A program made the translations under genes and the position numbers. DNA of 64,000 nucleotides from Roseococcus sp. SDR (GTDB lineage: Bacteria; Pseudomonadota; Alphaproteobacteria; Acetobacterales; Acetobacteraceae): NCBI RefSeq assembly GCF_019083995.1, contig NZ_JAHRCU010000012.1:62001-126000 (forward strand), read 5' to 3'. Under the pieces are notes generated by a model. It saw only the letters and a program-made list of their open reading frames with translations. It was not told where the DNA came from and ran no database searches. Shown here piece after piece: positions 26,040 through 33,995 of this stretch. Within the stretch, counting starts at the first letter, position 1. Each line of letters begins with the position of its first letter.

Positions 26040-26513
26040 ATGCCGCAACTTTCGCTCCACACTCCGCTCGGCGAAGTCACCCTCTCGGAAGAGGACGGGG
26101 CCATCGTGGCGCTCGACTGGGGCCGCGGCAGCGAGCAGGAGGCGACGCCCCTGCTGCGTGAGGCGCGGGACCAGCTGCACGACTATTTCGACGGCAAGCG
26201 GGTCCAGTTCCAGCTGCCGCTCGCCCCGCACGGCACGCCCTACCAGCGCCGTGTCTGGTCCGCGCTGCGCGCCATTCCGGCTGGCGAGACGCGCAGCTAT
26301 GCCGAGATCGCGCGCGAGGTCGCCTCGCACCCCCGCGCGGTGGGCCAGGCCAATGGGCGCAACCCCATCCCCATCCTCATCCCCTGCCACCGGGTGGTCG
26401 CGGCCAATGGTGCGCTGGGCGGCTATTCGGGCCTGGATGGACCCGAAACGAAGCGCTATCTGCTCGCCCTCGAGGCGCGAAGTCTGAACCTGCCCTTCCC
26501 CTCCCTCTTCTGA
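26040..26513 (+). CDS. ogt: Methylated-DNA--protein-cysteine S-methyltransferase (Ogt type)
   Basis: 157 residues. The alkyl-acceptor cysteine is in the canonical PIPILIPCHRVVAANGALGG, preceded by GTPYQRRVWSALRAIPAGET and the asparagine hinge RAVGQANGRNPI. The protein removes O6-methyl (and larger) groups from guanine in a suicide reaction. There is no Ada-type regulatory domain. The chosen ATG at 26040 has GGGAA just upstream; an earlier in-frame opening runs through the opposite-strand ferredoxin gene and is rejected. It is followed 14 bases later by a quinone reductase. Confidence 0.94.
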   Translation: MPQLSLHTPLGEVTLSEEDGAIVALDWGRGSEQEATPLLREARDQLHDYFDGKRVQFQLPLAPHGTPYQRRVWSALRAIPAGETRSYAEIAREVASHPRAVGQANGRNPIPILIPCHRVVAANGALGGYSGLDGPETKRYLLALEARSLNLPFPSLF

Positions 26514-26527
26514 ACCAGGAACCCTCC

Positions 26528-27502
26528 ATGAACCACGCCATCCGCGTCCATGAATACGGCGGCCCCGAGAAACTGATGTGGGAGGAGGTGCCCCTGCCGC
26601 ACCCGAAGCCGGGCGAGGCGCTGATCCGCCAGAAGGCGGTGGGGCTGAACTATATCGACGTCTATTTCCGCACCGGCCTCTACAAGGCGCCCTCGCTGCC
26701 CTTCACCATGGGCATGGAGGGTGCGGGCATCGTCGAAGCCATCGGCGAGGGCGTGACCGAAGTCGCGGTGGGGGATCGCGTCGCCTATGCCTCGGGCCCG
26801 ATGGGTGCCTATGCCGAGGCCCGCACCAACAAGGCCGACCGCCTGGTGAAGATCCCCGAGGGCATCAGCTTCGAGCAGGCCGCCTCGATGATGCTGCAGG
26901 GCATGACGGCGCAGTATCTGCTGCGCAGCACCTATCGCGTGAAGGCGGGCGAGACGATCCTGGTGCATGCGGCGGCCGGCGGCGTCGGCCTCATCATGGT
27001 GCAATGGGCCAAGGCGCTGGGCTGCACCGTCATCGGGACCGTCAGCACCGAGGCCAAGGCCGAGCTCGCCCGCGCCAATGGCTGCGACCATGTGGTTCTG
27101 GCCGGCGAGGATCTGCCCGCCGCCGTCAAGCGCATCACCGGCGGCGCCATGCTGCCCGTGGTCTATGACAGCGTGGGTCGCGACACCTTCACCGCCTCGC
27201 TCGACTGCCTGGCGCCGCTCGGCATGATGGTCAGCTACGGCAATGCCTCGGGCGCCGTGCCGCCGATCGACATCGGCATCCTTGCTGCCAAGGGCTCGCT
27301 CTACCTGACGCGCCCCACGCTCGGTTCCTACACGATGAAGCGCAGCGACATGGAGCATGTCGCCGCCGAGCTCTTCGACGTGGTGAAGTCCGGCGCGGTG
27401 AAGCTGCAGATCAACCAGCGCTATGCGCTGAAGGATGCGGCCCAGGCCCATCGCGACCTGGAAGCCCGCAAGACCACCGGCAGCACCGTCCTGCTGCCGT
27501 AA
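26528..27502 (+). CDS. NADPH:quinone oxidoreductase, zinc-free MDR family
   Basis: 324 residues. The N-terminal groES-like fold contains GLNYIDVYFRTGLYKAPSLP and GAGIVEAIGEGVTEVAVGDR; the nucleotide motif is HAAAGGVGLIMVQWAKALG. No structural or catalytic zinc cysteines are present, which places it with quinone reductase 1 (QorA)-type enzymes. It reduces quinones or enones with NADPH. It sits 14 bases after ogt with an AGGAACC-type ribosome site, so the two may respond together to electrophile stress; this is inference. Confidence 0.9.
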   Translation: MNHAIRVHEYGGPEKLMWEEVPLPHPKPGEALIRQKAVGLNYIDVYFRTGLYKAPSLPFTMGMEGAGIVEAIGEGVTEVAVGDRVAYASGPMGAYAEARTNKADRLVKIPEGISFEQAASMMLQGMTAQYLLRSTYRVKAGETILVHAAAGGVGLIMVQWAKALGCTVIGTVSTEAKAELARANGCDHVVLAGEDLPAAVKRITGGAMLPVVYDSVGRDTFTASLDCLAPLGMMVSYGNASGAVPPIDIGILAAKGSLYLTRPTLGSYTMKRSDMEHVAAELFDVVKSGAVKLQINQRYALKDAAQAHRDLEARKTTGSTVLLP

Positions 27503-27507
27503 GGCGC

Positions 27508-28245
27508 CTACCGCAGCACGAAGTAGCGGTACCGATAGGCCTCCGTGAGCCCCAGCCCCGCCTGGAGCGCCACGGAGGCCTTGTTCGTGATGGCCACCTG
27601 CGCGAAGCAGGTCTCCGCCCCCAGCCCCTGCCCCCAGGCCGCCGCCGCGCGGATCATCCGCTGCGCCAGCCCGCGCCGCCGGAATTCGGGCCGCACCGCC
27701 AGATCGAAGATGCCGGTGAAGCGGCCGTCGCAGGTGGCCGACATGGCGGCCGCGGCCTGCCCGTCTTCCTCCAGCACCAGCCAGGCGGCGGGAATGGCGA
27801 AGAGCGGCACCGCCTCCTGCTTCTCGGCGCGCCGTGCGGCGGATTGGTATTCGACGGTGCCCAGCACGTCGAACCAGGTGGCATCCGGTGCGTCGAGGAT
27901 GCGGATCGCGGGGTCCGTCTGCGCCTCCACCCGGCCTTGCGTGACGTGGCTCTCATCGGCATCGGCCCAGCCGCCGGCGCGCAGCAGGGCTTCCAGACCC
28001 GGCGGGTCCAGCGGTGCGGAGCGGAAGCGCGGCGTCATGCCAAGGCGCTTGTAGTGCGCGGCCACGCGCGCGATGCGCTGCGCCAGTTCCGGATCGGGCG
28101 AGGGATCGAGCGAGCAGGCCGCATTGGCCCGCCCTGTGCCGCCCAGAAAGCTGCGCACGACGAAGGGGCCGTCGAAGACGACGCGTGGCGAGGGCAGCGC
28201 GTTCAGTGTTGCGCGCTCCAGCGCATGGACGAGTGGCAGATTCAT
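27508..28245 (-). CDS. GNAT-family N-acetyltransferase
   Basis: 245 residues. The acetyl-CoA loop is clear in the C-terminal half: DLAVRPEFRRRGLAQRMIRA, followed by VAITNKASVALQAGLGLTE. The N-terminal half is divergent and may be a degenerate second GNAT unit. The start at 28245 shares ATGA with the stop of the upstream Mesh1-like gene; a longer in-frame extension is mostly arginine-rich antisense and is rejected. Substrate unknown. Confidence 0.8.
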   Translation of the reverse strand: MNLPLVHALERATLNALPSPRVVFDGPFVVRSFLGGTGRANAACSLDPSPDPELAQRIARVAAHYKRLGMTPRFRSAPLDPPGLEALLRAGGWADADESHVTQGRVEAQTDPAIRILDAPDATWFDVLGTVEYQSAARRAEKQEAVPLFAIPAAWLVLEEDGQAAAAMSATCDGRFTGIFDLAVRPEFRRRGLAQRMIRAAAAWGQGLGAETCFAQVAITNKASVALQAGLGLTEAYRYRYFVLR

Positions 28246-28796
28246 GCGGCGTCTTTTGCCAGTTCGGTCATCGCGTTCTGGTAGGTCTGGTCGAACAGCG
28301 CCTCCAGCCCGGGGTTCACGCCGCGCAGCCCGGCCGCGACGCGCCCGGCCCAGCCGACATACTCGACGCGCCGCGCATGGTTCCAATTGGCCGGCGGCGC
28401 CGCCACGATGGCGCGCAGGTTCGAGACCTTGTCGGCCAGCTTCACCATCTTCGCGGCGGCGGATTTCTTCGGCGCCTGGGAGATCTGCAGCGCCTTGCGC
28501 ATCTCCTTGGGCAGGCTCTTGTCGTCCGACACCTCGGCGACGATGGACGCAACCTCGGCGCCGAAGCGCGCGGCCAGGGCCTCAAGCGTCACCGGCTCGG
28601 GGTCATCCGTGCTGTCCTCCACCGTGTCATGCAGCAGGGCGGCGAGGATGGCGGCTTCGGGCGCGTCATGCTCGGCGAGGATCTGCGCCACTTCCAGCGG
28701 ATGGTTGATATAGGGCTCGGCCGAGGCACCCTTGCGGCGATGCGTGGCATGCACGGCGGCCGCGAAGCTCGCGGCCGCCAAAATATTCGCGCTCAA
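28242..28796 (-). CDS. HD-domain alarmone/NADPH hydrolase, Mesh1-like
   Basis: 184 residues from a TTG start. The order of motifs is that of the SpoT hydrolase domain and Mesh1: HRRKGASAEPYINHPLEVAQ (first His), LLHDTVEDS (HD pair), EVSDDKSLPKEMRKALQ and KMVKLADKVSNLRAI. It has no synthetase, TGS or ACT domain, so it is a stand-alone hydrolase, as in small alarmone hydrolases that remove the 3' pyrophosphate from (p)ppGpp or act on NADPH. The TTG at 28796 is chosen because it lies five bases after the upstream stop and directly precedes the conserved helix; no ATG or GTG fits. Confidence 0.85.
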   Translation of the reverse strand: MSANILAAASFAAAVHATHRRKGASAEPYINHPLEVAQILAEHDAPEAAILAALLHDTVEDSTDDPEPVTLEALAARFGAEVASIVAEVSDDKSLPKEMRKALQISQAPKKSAAAKMVKLADKVSNLRAIVAAPPANWNHARRVEYVGWAGRVAAGLRGVNPGLEALFDQTYQNAMTELAKDAA

Positions 28797-28800
28797 GCGA

Positions 28801-29046
28801 TCACTTGTAGGCTTGCGGCTGCTGCTGCGGCGTCGTGATGACGCCCGTCGCCGCACCCACCGCACCGCCGGTCAGCGCGCCGATGGCCGCGCCACGGCCA
28901 CCGCCAGCGATGGCGCCGATCGCCGCACCGGTGCCGGCGCCGATCAGCGCGCCGCCCGCGGCGCGTTGGCCGGGATCATTGGGGTTGGTGCAGGCGCCGA
29001 GGCCGAGCAGGGCGATCACGCCCAAGGTCGTCAGAACGGATTTCAT
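28801..29046 (-). CDS. Small glycine-zipper lipoprotein
   Basis: 81 residues. The signal peptide ends in a lipobox (LLGLGAC), so cysteine 19 or nearby would be acylated. The mature part is dominated by GALIGAGTGAAIGAIAGGG and a second similar block, a glycine-zipper pattern seen in outer-membrane-associated small lipoproteins. A GGGAGG sits eight bases upstream of the ATG at 29046. It precedes the Mesh1-like gene with a four-base gap, so it may be cotranscribed with it. Confidence 0.8.
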   Translation of the reverse strand: MKSVLTTLGVIALLGLGACTNPNDPGQRAAGGALIGAGTGAAIGAIAGGGRGAAIGALTGGAVGAATGVITTPQQQPQAYK

Positions 29047-29139
29047 CGCGAAGTCCTCCCACAGGTGCAAGATGGGCATGGTTCGTTGCAAAGATGGCAG
29101 CAAGATGGAGAAGCCGGCCCATCAAGCCACCCCGCCCGT

Positions 29140-29307
29140 TCAATTGCCAGGATGGTTGGCAACTTCCCGCCGCGGTTGAAAACCGTACCACGAAATGATC
29201 GGCGGCGCGCCATGGCCGCGCACGACGCCCGGCGGATATGCTTCGTGGGGCGCGCAGCCGCCGAGGCCGGACAGCAGCAGGATGGCGAGGAGGGCGAAGA
29301 GCGGCAT
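29140..29307 (-). CDS. Very small predicted lipoprotein (55 aa)
   Basis: The ATG at 29307 opens a 55-residue frame: a hydrophobic leader MPLFALLAILLLSGLGGC with an LGGC lipobox, then a Pro/Gly/His-rich tail (APHEAYPPGVVRGHGAPPII) ending REVANHPGN. No family is recognised. It is divergent from the secreted protein at 29330 with only 22 bases between starts, so any promoters must lie inside the opposing genes or upstream on the minus strand. Coding status rests on the leader and lipobox only. Confidence 0.5.
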   Translation of the reverse strand: MPLFALLAILLLSGLGGCAPHEAYPPGVVRGHGAPPIISWYGFQPRREVANHPGN

Positions 29308-29329
29308 GGGGAAAGCCTCGGCCAGGAAG

Positions 29330-29716
29330 ATGGCGGCAAGATGGGCGGCGCGCGCCCTCTTGCTGGCCATTGTGACGTTGCCCCCTGTGACCATGCCCGC
29401 CCTTGCCGCAACGCCCACCGCGCCGCTGGAGCAGCTGCGCTTCGCGCGCGATGTGCTCTGCCCCCGCTGCGACAATGACATCGAGGCCGAGGGCGTGAAC
29501 CGCCCCAGGCGGCGCGCGATGCTGGCGCAGGGAGCCTTGGCGGAGGCTGAGCAGGGACTGGAGGCGGCCATCAGCCAGGGCGAGACCGCGTGGCGCGCCG
29601 TGCGGCCTGCCCTTCGGCAGGCCCGCTCGGCGCTCGATGCCATGGATGAGCCCGCCGCCCACCGGGCCTCGCGCCGCGCGGTCCGCATCCTGGAGGGCGT
29701 GCGGACCCGCGAATGA
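29330..29716 (+). CDS. Predicted secreted hypothetical protein with CxxC
   Basis: 128 residues. The N-terminus [20 protein letters not shown], followed by TMPALA, looks like a signal peptide. The mature part has a CPRC motif near residue 45 and then a long, Ala/Arg/Glu-rich helical region ([20 protein letters not shown]). AGGA precedes the ATG at 29330; an in-frame start at 29195 would lack a signal. No family is recognised. The single CxxC could bind metal or act in disulfide chemistry, but this is a guess. Confidence 0.5.
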   Translation: MAARWAARALLLAIVTLPPVTMPALAATPTAPLEQLRFARDVLCPRCDNDIEAEGVNRPRRRAMLAQGALAEAEQGLEAAISQGETAWRAVRPALRQARSALDAMDEPAAHRASRRAVRILEGVRTRE

Positions 29717-29734
29717 CGCCTCAGATGTTCATCG

Positions 29735-29803
29735 CGTCACGCCGCAGGCGTGCCGGGCGTCAGGCCGCAGGCGTGCCAGGCGTCACGCCGCAGGCGTGCC
29801 AGG
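29735..29803 (+). repeat. Three tandem copies of a 23-bp GC-rich repeat
   Basis: The unit CGTCACGCCGCAGGCGTGCC(A/G)GG occurs at 29735, 29758 and 29781; copies 1 and 2 each differ from copy 3 at a single base. Each unit contains CACGCC-GCA-GGCGTG, so each can fold. The array lies between the secreted protein gene and the end of rho. The sequence left of it (29719-29740) resembles the last codons of rho. Confidence 0.8.
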
Positions 29804-29825
29804 CAACGCAGATGCGTGAACACCG

Positions 29826-31100
29826 TCAGGTGTTCATCGCATCAAAGAAGTCCTGGTTGGTCTTGCTGTATTTCAGCTTGTCGAGGAGGAACTCCATCGC
29901 GTCCTGCGTGCCCATGGGGTTCAGGATGCGGCGCAGCACCCACATCTTGCTGAGCGTGCCGCGATCCACCAGCAGCTCTTCCTTGCGGGTGCCGGACTTC
30001 GTGATGTCGATGGCCGGGAAGACGCGCTTGTCGGAGAGCTTGCGGTCGAGGATCAGCTCACTGTTACCGGTGCCCTTGAACTCTTCGAAGATCACCTCGT
30101 CCATGCGGCTGCCGGTGTCGATCAGGGCCGTCGCGATGATGGTCAGCGAACCGCCTTCCTCGATGTTGCGCGCCGCGCCGAAGAAGCGCTTGGGCCGCTG
30201 CAGCGCATTCGCATCCACACCACCCGTCAGCACCTTGCCCGAGGAGGGCACGACGGAGTTATAGGCGCGGCCGAGGCGCGTGATGCTGTCCAGCAGGATC
30301 ACCACATCGCGCTTGTGCTCGACCAGGCGCTTCGCCTTCTCCAGCACCATCTCCGTCACCTGCACATGGCGCGTCGCCGGCTCGTCGAAGGTGGAGGCGA
30401 CGACCTCGCCCTTCACCGTGCGCGCCATGTCGGTGACTTCCTCGGGGCGCTCGTCGATGAGCAGCACCATGAGGAAGACGTCCGGGTGGTTCGCCGTGAT
30501 GGACTTGGCGATGGATTGCAGCATCACCGTCTTGCCGGTGCGCGGGGGTGCGACGATCAGCGCGCGCTGCCCCATGCCGATCGGCGCGATGAGGTCAATC
30601 ACGCGATGCGTGTTGTCCTTCTGCTGGCCCTTCGGCACCTCCGGCTGGCCCTCGATCTCCATCTTCAGGCGACGGGTCGGGTAGAGCGGCGTCAGGTTGT
30701 CGAAGTTGATGCGGTGGCGCAGCGCCTCCGGCGGCTCGAAATTGACCGCGTTCACCTTGAGCATGGCGAAGTAGCGCTCGCCATCCTTCGGCGCGCGGAT
30801 CTGGCCTTCCACCGTGTCGCCGGTGCGCAGGCCGAAGCGGCGCACCTGGGCGGGGCTCACATAGATGTCGTCGGGGCCGGGCAGGAAGTTCGCCTGCGGG
30901 CTGCGGAGATAGCCGAAGCCGTCGCTGAGGATTTCCAGCGTGCCTTCGCCATAGATCGCCTGGTCATTGTCGGCGAAGGTCTTGAGAATGGCGAACATGA
31001 TGTCCTGCTTGCGCAGGATGGAGGCGTTCTCGACGCCCAGCTCCTCGGCGAAGGCGAGGAGTTCTGGCGGCGTCTTCGCCTTGAGTTCAGAGAGGTGCAT
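29826..31100 (-). CDS. rho: Transcription termination factor Rho
   Basis: 424 residues. An N-terminal helical domain begins [20 protein letters not shown]. The RNA-binding CSD contains [23 protein letters not shown]. The ATPase has Walker A PPRTGKT, a Walker B region [18 protein letters not shown], and the Q/R loops down to [20 protein letters not shown]. It is a hexameric RNA-dependent helicase ending transcription. There is no N-terminal insertion of the kind seen in high-GC actinobacteria. The mapped neighbourhood (rho near mnmE and hemJ) is typical of alphaproteobacterial origin regions. Confidence 0.98.
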   Translation of the reverse strand: MHLSELKAKTPPELLAFAEELGVENASILRKQDIMFAILKTFADNDQAIYGEGTLEILSDGFGYLRSPQANFLPGPDDIYVSPAQVRRFGLRTGDTVEGQIRAPKDGERYFAMLKVNAVNFEPPEALRHRINFDNLTPLYPTRRLKMEIEGQPEVPKGQQKDNTHRVIDLIAPIGMGQRALIVAPPRTGKTVMLQSIAKSITANHPDVFLMVLLIDERPEEVTDMARTVKGEVVASTFDEPATRHVQVTEMVLEKAKRLVEHKRDVVILLDSITRLGRAYNSVVPSSGKVLTGGVDANALQRPKRFFGAARNIEEGGSLTIIATALIDTGSRMDEVIFEEFKGTGNSELILDRKLSDKRVFPAIDITKSGTRKEELLVDRGTLSKMWVLRRILNPMGTQDAMEFLLDKLKYSKTNQDFFDAMNT

Positions 31101-31244
31101 GCAGCATCCGGGAGTGTGGATCGTGGGGAAGACGCCGGGGGCGATGTCACGGGCCCCGCAATTCGTGCCGCGCGCAAGGGCTTCGGCGAATTCGGCGGTC
31201 GGGAGGGAGGGATCGGCCCAGGACGGACCGACCGGAATAACCTA

Positions 31245-31260
31245 GGCAGCCGGGGCTGCC
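31245..31260. terminator. Perfect hairpin downstream of hemJ, in the rho leader
   Basis: GGCAGCC-GG-GGCTGCC forms a perfect 7-bp stem between the end of hemJ and the start of rho. No T tract follows on the minus strand, so intrinsic termination is uncertain. The 186-base rho leader could also hold autoregulation signals, but none is recognised. Confidence 0.35.
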
Positions 31261-31286
31261 GCGTCAACGGCTCCCGCGGCGCGGCC

Positions 31287-31736
31287 TCAGAAGGGCTTCA
31301 CGATGACCATGATGACGATGACGATCATGAGCAGCGTCGGCACCTCGTTCATGGTGCGCCAGTGGCGCTGGGGAAACAGGCGCTCATCCCGCTCGAAGGC
31401 CTTGCGGTGCTTGGCGAGGTACATGTGGAACCAGGTCATCGCCAGCACGCAGGTGAGCTTCACGTGCCACCAGCCCGAGGTCCAGGAGACGATGCCGGGG
31501 GTCGCCACCAGCATCAGGCCCAGCAGCCAGGTGGCGATCATGCTGGGGTTCATGATGCCGCGCAGCAGGCGCCGCTCCATGATCTTGAAGCGCTCATGCT
31601 CCGGCCCGCCGCCGGCCGGGATCTCGGAGTGATAGACATAGAGGCGCGGCAGGTAGAAGAGCCCCGCCATCCAGGCCATGACCGCCATGAGATGGAAGGA
31701 TTTCACCCAGAGATAGGCGGGGGCGAGAAAGTCCAC
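31287..31736 (-). CDS. hemJ: Protoporphyrinogen IX oxidase HemJ
   Basis: 149 residues, four or five membrane helices. Conserved segments include YLWVKSFHLMAVMAWMAGLF with the essential histidine, LPRLYVYHSE, and WWHVKLTCVLAMTWFHMYLA with further heme-ligand-type histidines. HemJ converts protoporphyrinogen IX to protoporphyrin IX in the penultimate step of heme synthesis. It is the form used by most alphaproteobacteria lacking HemG/HemY. It is cotranscribed with gmhB upstream (two-base gap) and lies 186 bases before rho. Confidence 0.93.
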   Translation of the reverse strand: MDFLAPAYLWVKSFHLMAVMAWMAGLFYLPRLYVYHSEIPAGGGPEHERFKIMERRLLRGIMNPSMIATWLLGLMLVATPGIVSWTSGWWHVKLTCVLAMTWFHMYLAKHRKAFERDERLFPQRHWRTMNEVPTLLMIVIVIMVIVKPF

Positions 31737-31738
31737 GG

Positions 31739-32260
31739 TCAGATTCCCTTCAGGATGGCGGCGACGAATCCATCCAGATCATCGCCGGGAAAGAGGTGGC
31801 CGGGAATGCCCGCCGCCGCCGCCGCCTCCAGGTCGGTCTCCCGGTCCCCGATCAGGAAGCTGCCGGCGCGCCGCAGCGGGAAATGGGCGAGCCAATCCTC
31901 GATCATGCCCGCCCCCGGCTTGCGGCGAGGGCTCTGGCGGCGATAGCGCGCCTCCTCGGCCTCGGGATGGAAGGGGCAATAGGCGAAGCCATCCAGCCGG
32001 GCGCCCGCCGCCCGGGCCTCGCCCGCCATCCAGTGATGCAGCCGCCCCACCGCCGCCTCGTCGTAATAGCCCCGCGCCACGCCGGCCTGGTTGGTGACGA
32101 CGCAGATGGCGAGCCCCGCCGCGTTCAGGCGCCGCAGCGCGGCCATGACGCCGGGCACCCAGCGCACCTCCTCGATCCGGTGCGGGTAGCCGGTGTCCTC
32201 GATCAGCACGCCGTCGCGGTCCAGGAAGGCGCAGGGGCGCATTGGGTCCATCGGTTCCAT
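31739..32260 (-). CDS. gmhB: D-glycero-D-manno-heptose 1,7-bisphosphate phosphatase (HAD-IIIA)
   Basis: 173 residues. HAD motif I is CAFLDRDGVLIEDTGY with the two catalytic aspartates, followed by ICVVTNQAGVARGYY (motif II), a Cys/His zinc-loop remnant CPFHPEAEEARYRR, and motif III/IV GAGMIEDW and FLIGDRETDLEAA. GmhB removes the 7-phosphate during LPS inner-core heptose synthesis. The zinc loop keeps only part of the usual Cys set, so histidinol-phosphatase-like activity is an alternative. The ATG at 32260 or nearby ATGs (32251, 32242) could start it. It is divergent from hisB. Confidence 0.82.
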   Translation of the reverse strand: MEPMDPMRPCAFLDRDGVLIEDTGYPHRIEEVRWVPGVMAALRRLNAAGLAICVVTNQAGVARGYYDEAAVGRLHHWMAGEARAAGARLDGFAYCPFHPEAEEARYRRQSPRRKPGAGMIEDWLAHFPLRRAGSFLIGDRETDLEAAAAAGIPGHLFPGDDLDGFVAAILKGI

Positions 32261-32326
32261 GACAGCGCCGATAGCATGGCCTTCCGGCGCTGGTCTTCTC
32301 GCGCCGGGAGGATTAGAGGTGCGCCC

Positions 32327-32932
32327 ATGCAGCCCGTGACCCGCCGCGCCGAGATCGCCCGCAAGACCGCCGAGACGGACATCACCGCCCGGCTCGACCT
32401 GGACGGCACCGGCCGCGCCGAGATCGCGACCGGCATCGGCTTCCTCGACCACATGCTGCACGCGCTGACGCGCCACGCCCTGCTGGACCTGACGCTACAC
32501 GCGAAGGGCGACCTGCATATCGATTTCCATCACACGGCCGAGGATTGCGGCATCGTGCTCGGCCAGGCCATCAAGGCGGCGCTGGGCGAGAAGCGCGGCA
32601 TCACCCGCTTCGGCCAGTGCCTCATGCCGATGGACGAGGCGCTGGCCGAATGCGCCATCGACATCTCGGGCCGCCCCTTCCTCGCCTGGAGTGTCACCTT
32701 CACCCGCGACAAGGTGGGCGAGATGGACACCGAGCTCTTCGAGGAGTTCTTCCGCGCCCTGGTGATGAATGCCGGCCTGACCTGCCACATCACCCAGAAG
32801 GCCGGCACCAACGCGCACCACATCGCGGAAGCCTGCTTCAAGGCCTTCGCGCGCGCGCTGCGCATGGCGGTCGAGCCCGATCCGCGCCAGGCCGGCGCCA
32901 TCCCCTCCACCAAGGGCGTGCTGGAGGGGTGA
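32327..32932 (+). CDS. hisB: Imidazoleglycerol-phosphate dehydratase HisB
   Basis: 201 residues, monofunctional. The manganese-site repeats are visible: GIGFLDHMLHALTRHALLDL, DFHHTAEDCGIVLG, and GTNAHHIAEACFKAFARAL. It dehydrates imidazole-glycerol phosphate to imidazole-acetol phosphate in histidine synthesis. The start at 32327 is preceded by an AGGAGG-like GGGAGGAT about 16 bases away and AGAGG closer. It heads the hisB-DUF2628-hisH-GNAT-hisA-GNAT-hisF-hisE operon and overlaps the next start by one base. Confidence 0.97.
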   Translation: MQPVTRRAEIARKTAETDITARLDLDGTGRAEIATGIGFLDHMLHALTRHALLDLTLHAKGDLHIDFHHTAEDCGIVLGQAIKAALGEKRGITRFGQCLMPMDEALAECAIDISGRPFLAWSVTFTRDKVGEMDTELFEEFFRALVMNAGLTCHITQKAGTNAHHIAEACFKAFARALRMAVEPDPRQAGAIPSTKGVLEG

Positions 32933-33339
32933 TGCGCAGCTGGACCGTGCATCTGCCGCCCGGCGCCGCCCGTGGCTCGGTGCCCGCCACCGGCCTGAAG
33001 CAACCGCCGGTGCTGATCCCCGAGGGGTTCTCCTTCTGGGCCTTCCTCTTCGGCCCCTTCTGGCTGTTCCGGCATCGCGCCTGGCTGGCCGGCGGCGTCG
33101 TGCTGATCGGCCTCGTGGTCATCAACATGCTGCCCGACCCCTATGGCATCGCCGTCGCACTCGGCGCGCATCTCCTGCTGGGCTTCCAGGGCCAGGATCT
33201 GCGCCGCTGGACCCTCGGGCGCCGCGGCTGGACGCTGGCGCATGTCGTCCAGGCGCAGACCGCCGATGGCGCGCTGGCCCGCCTGCTCCAGGCCGAGCCG
33301 CGCCTGCTGCCGCTCTATGCGGGTGAGGTGGCGCGATGA
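32932..33339 (+). CDS. DUF2628-type small membrane protein inside the his operon
   Basis: 135 residues. Two hydrophobic segments (FSFWAFLFGPFWLFRHRAWL and GGVVLIGLVVINML) and a third (GIAVALGAHLLLGFQG) suggest a small inner-membrane protein. The FGPFWLF(R)HR pattern fits the DUF2628 family as I know it. It starts on the last base of the hisB stop and overlaps hisH by ATGA, so translation is coupled to the pathway. There is no known role in histidine synthesis. Confidence 0.7.
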   Translation: MRSWTVHLPPGAARGSVPATGLKQPPVLIPEGFSFWAFLFGPFWLFRHRAWLAGGVVLIGLVVINMLPDPYGIAVALGAHLLLGFQGQDLRRWTLGRRGWTLAHVVQAQTADGALARLLQAEPRLLPLYAGEVAR

Positions 33340-33995
33340 GGGTCTGCGTCATCGATCCCGGCTCGGGCAACCTCGCCTCCGTCTGTCGCGCGCTGGAACA
33401 TGCGGCCGATGGCCCCATCACCGTCGAGATCACGCGCGAGCCGGAGACGCTGATCCACGCCGATCGCATCGTGCTGCCCGGCCAGGGCGCCTTCGCCGCC
33501 TGCCGCGCGGGGCTCGACGCGCTGGAGGGCATGGTGGGTGCCCTCTATGAGCAGGTGCGGGTGCGGCAAAAGCCCTTCCTCGGCATCTGCGTCGGCCTGC
33601 AATTGCTGGCCGAGCGCGGGCTGGAGCATGGCGTCACCCCCGGCCTCGCCTGGCTGCCCGGCGAGGTGGCGGAGATGGACCCCCGGGCGCCGGATGGCAG
33701 CCCCCTGCCCCTGCCGCAGATGGGCTGGAACGCGCTCGACTTCACGCCCGGCGCGCATCCGGTGCTGGAGGGGCTGGTCCCGGGCGACCACGCCTATTTC
33801 GTGCACTCCTACGCCTGGCGCGGCGGCGAGGCCGGCGATGTGCTCGCCACCACCGATTACGGCGGCCCGGTGCCGGCCATCCTCGGCCGCGGCAACGTCG
33901 TCGGCACGCAATTCCATGTCGAGAAGAGCGCCGGCGTCGGCCTGCGTATCCTCGCCAATTTCCTGCGGTGGACCCCCCAGGTGGAGGTCGCATGA
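33336..33995 (+). CDS. hisH: Imidazole glycerol phosphate synthase, glutaminase subunit HisH
   Basis: 219 residues, class I glutamine amidotransferase. It begins VCVIDPGSGNLASVCRAL. The nucleophile cysteine is in PFLGICVGLQLL, and the His/Glu pair is in NVVGTQFHVEKSAGVG. It supplies ammonia to HisF for ring closure of PRFAR. It overlaps both neighbours by ATGA. The GQGAF segment (LPGQGAFAACRAGL) is normal for the family. Confidence 0.96.
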   Translation: MRVCVIDPGSGNLASVCRALEHAADGPITVEITREPETLIHADRIVLPGQGAFAACRAGLDALEGMVGALYEQVRVRQKPFLGICVGLQLLAERGLEHGVTPGLAWLPGEVAEMDPRAPDGSPLPLPQMGWNALDFTPGAHPVLEGLVPGDHAYFVHSYAWRGGEAGDVLATTDYGGPVPAILGRGNVVGTQFHVEKSAGVGLRILANFLRWTPQVEVA

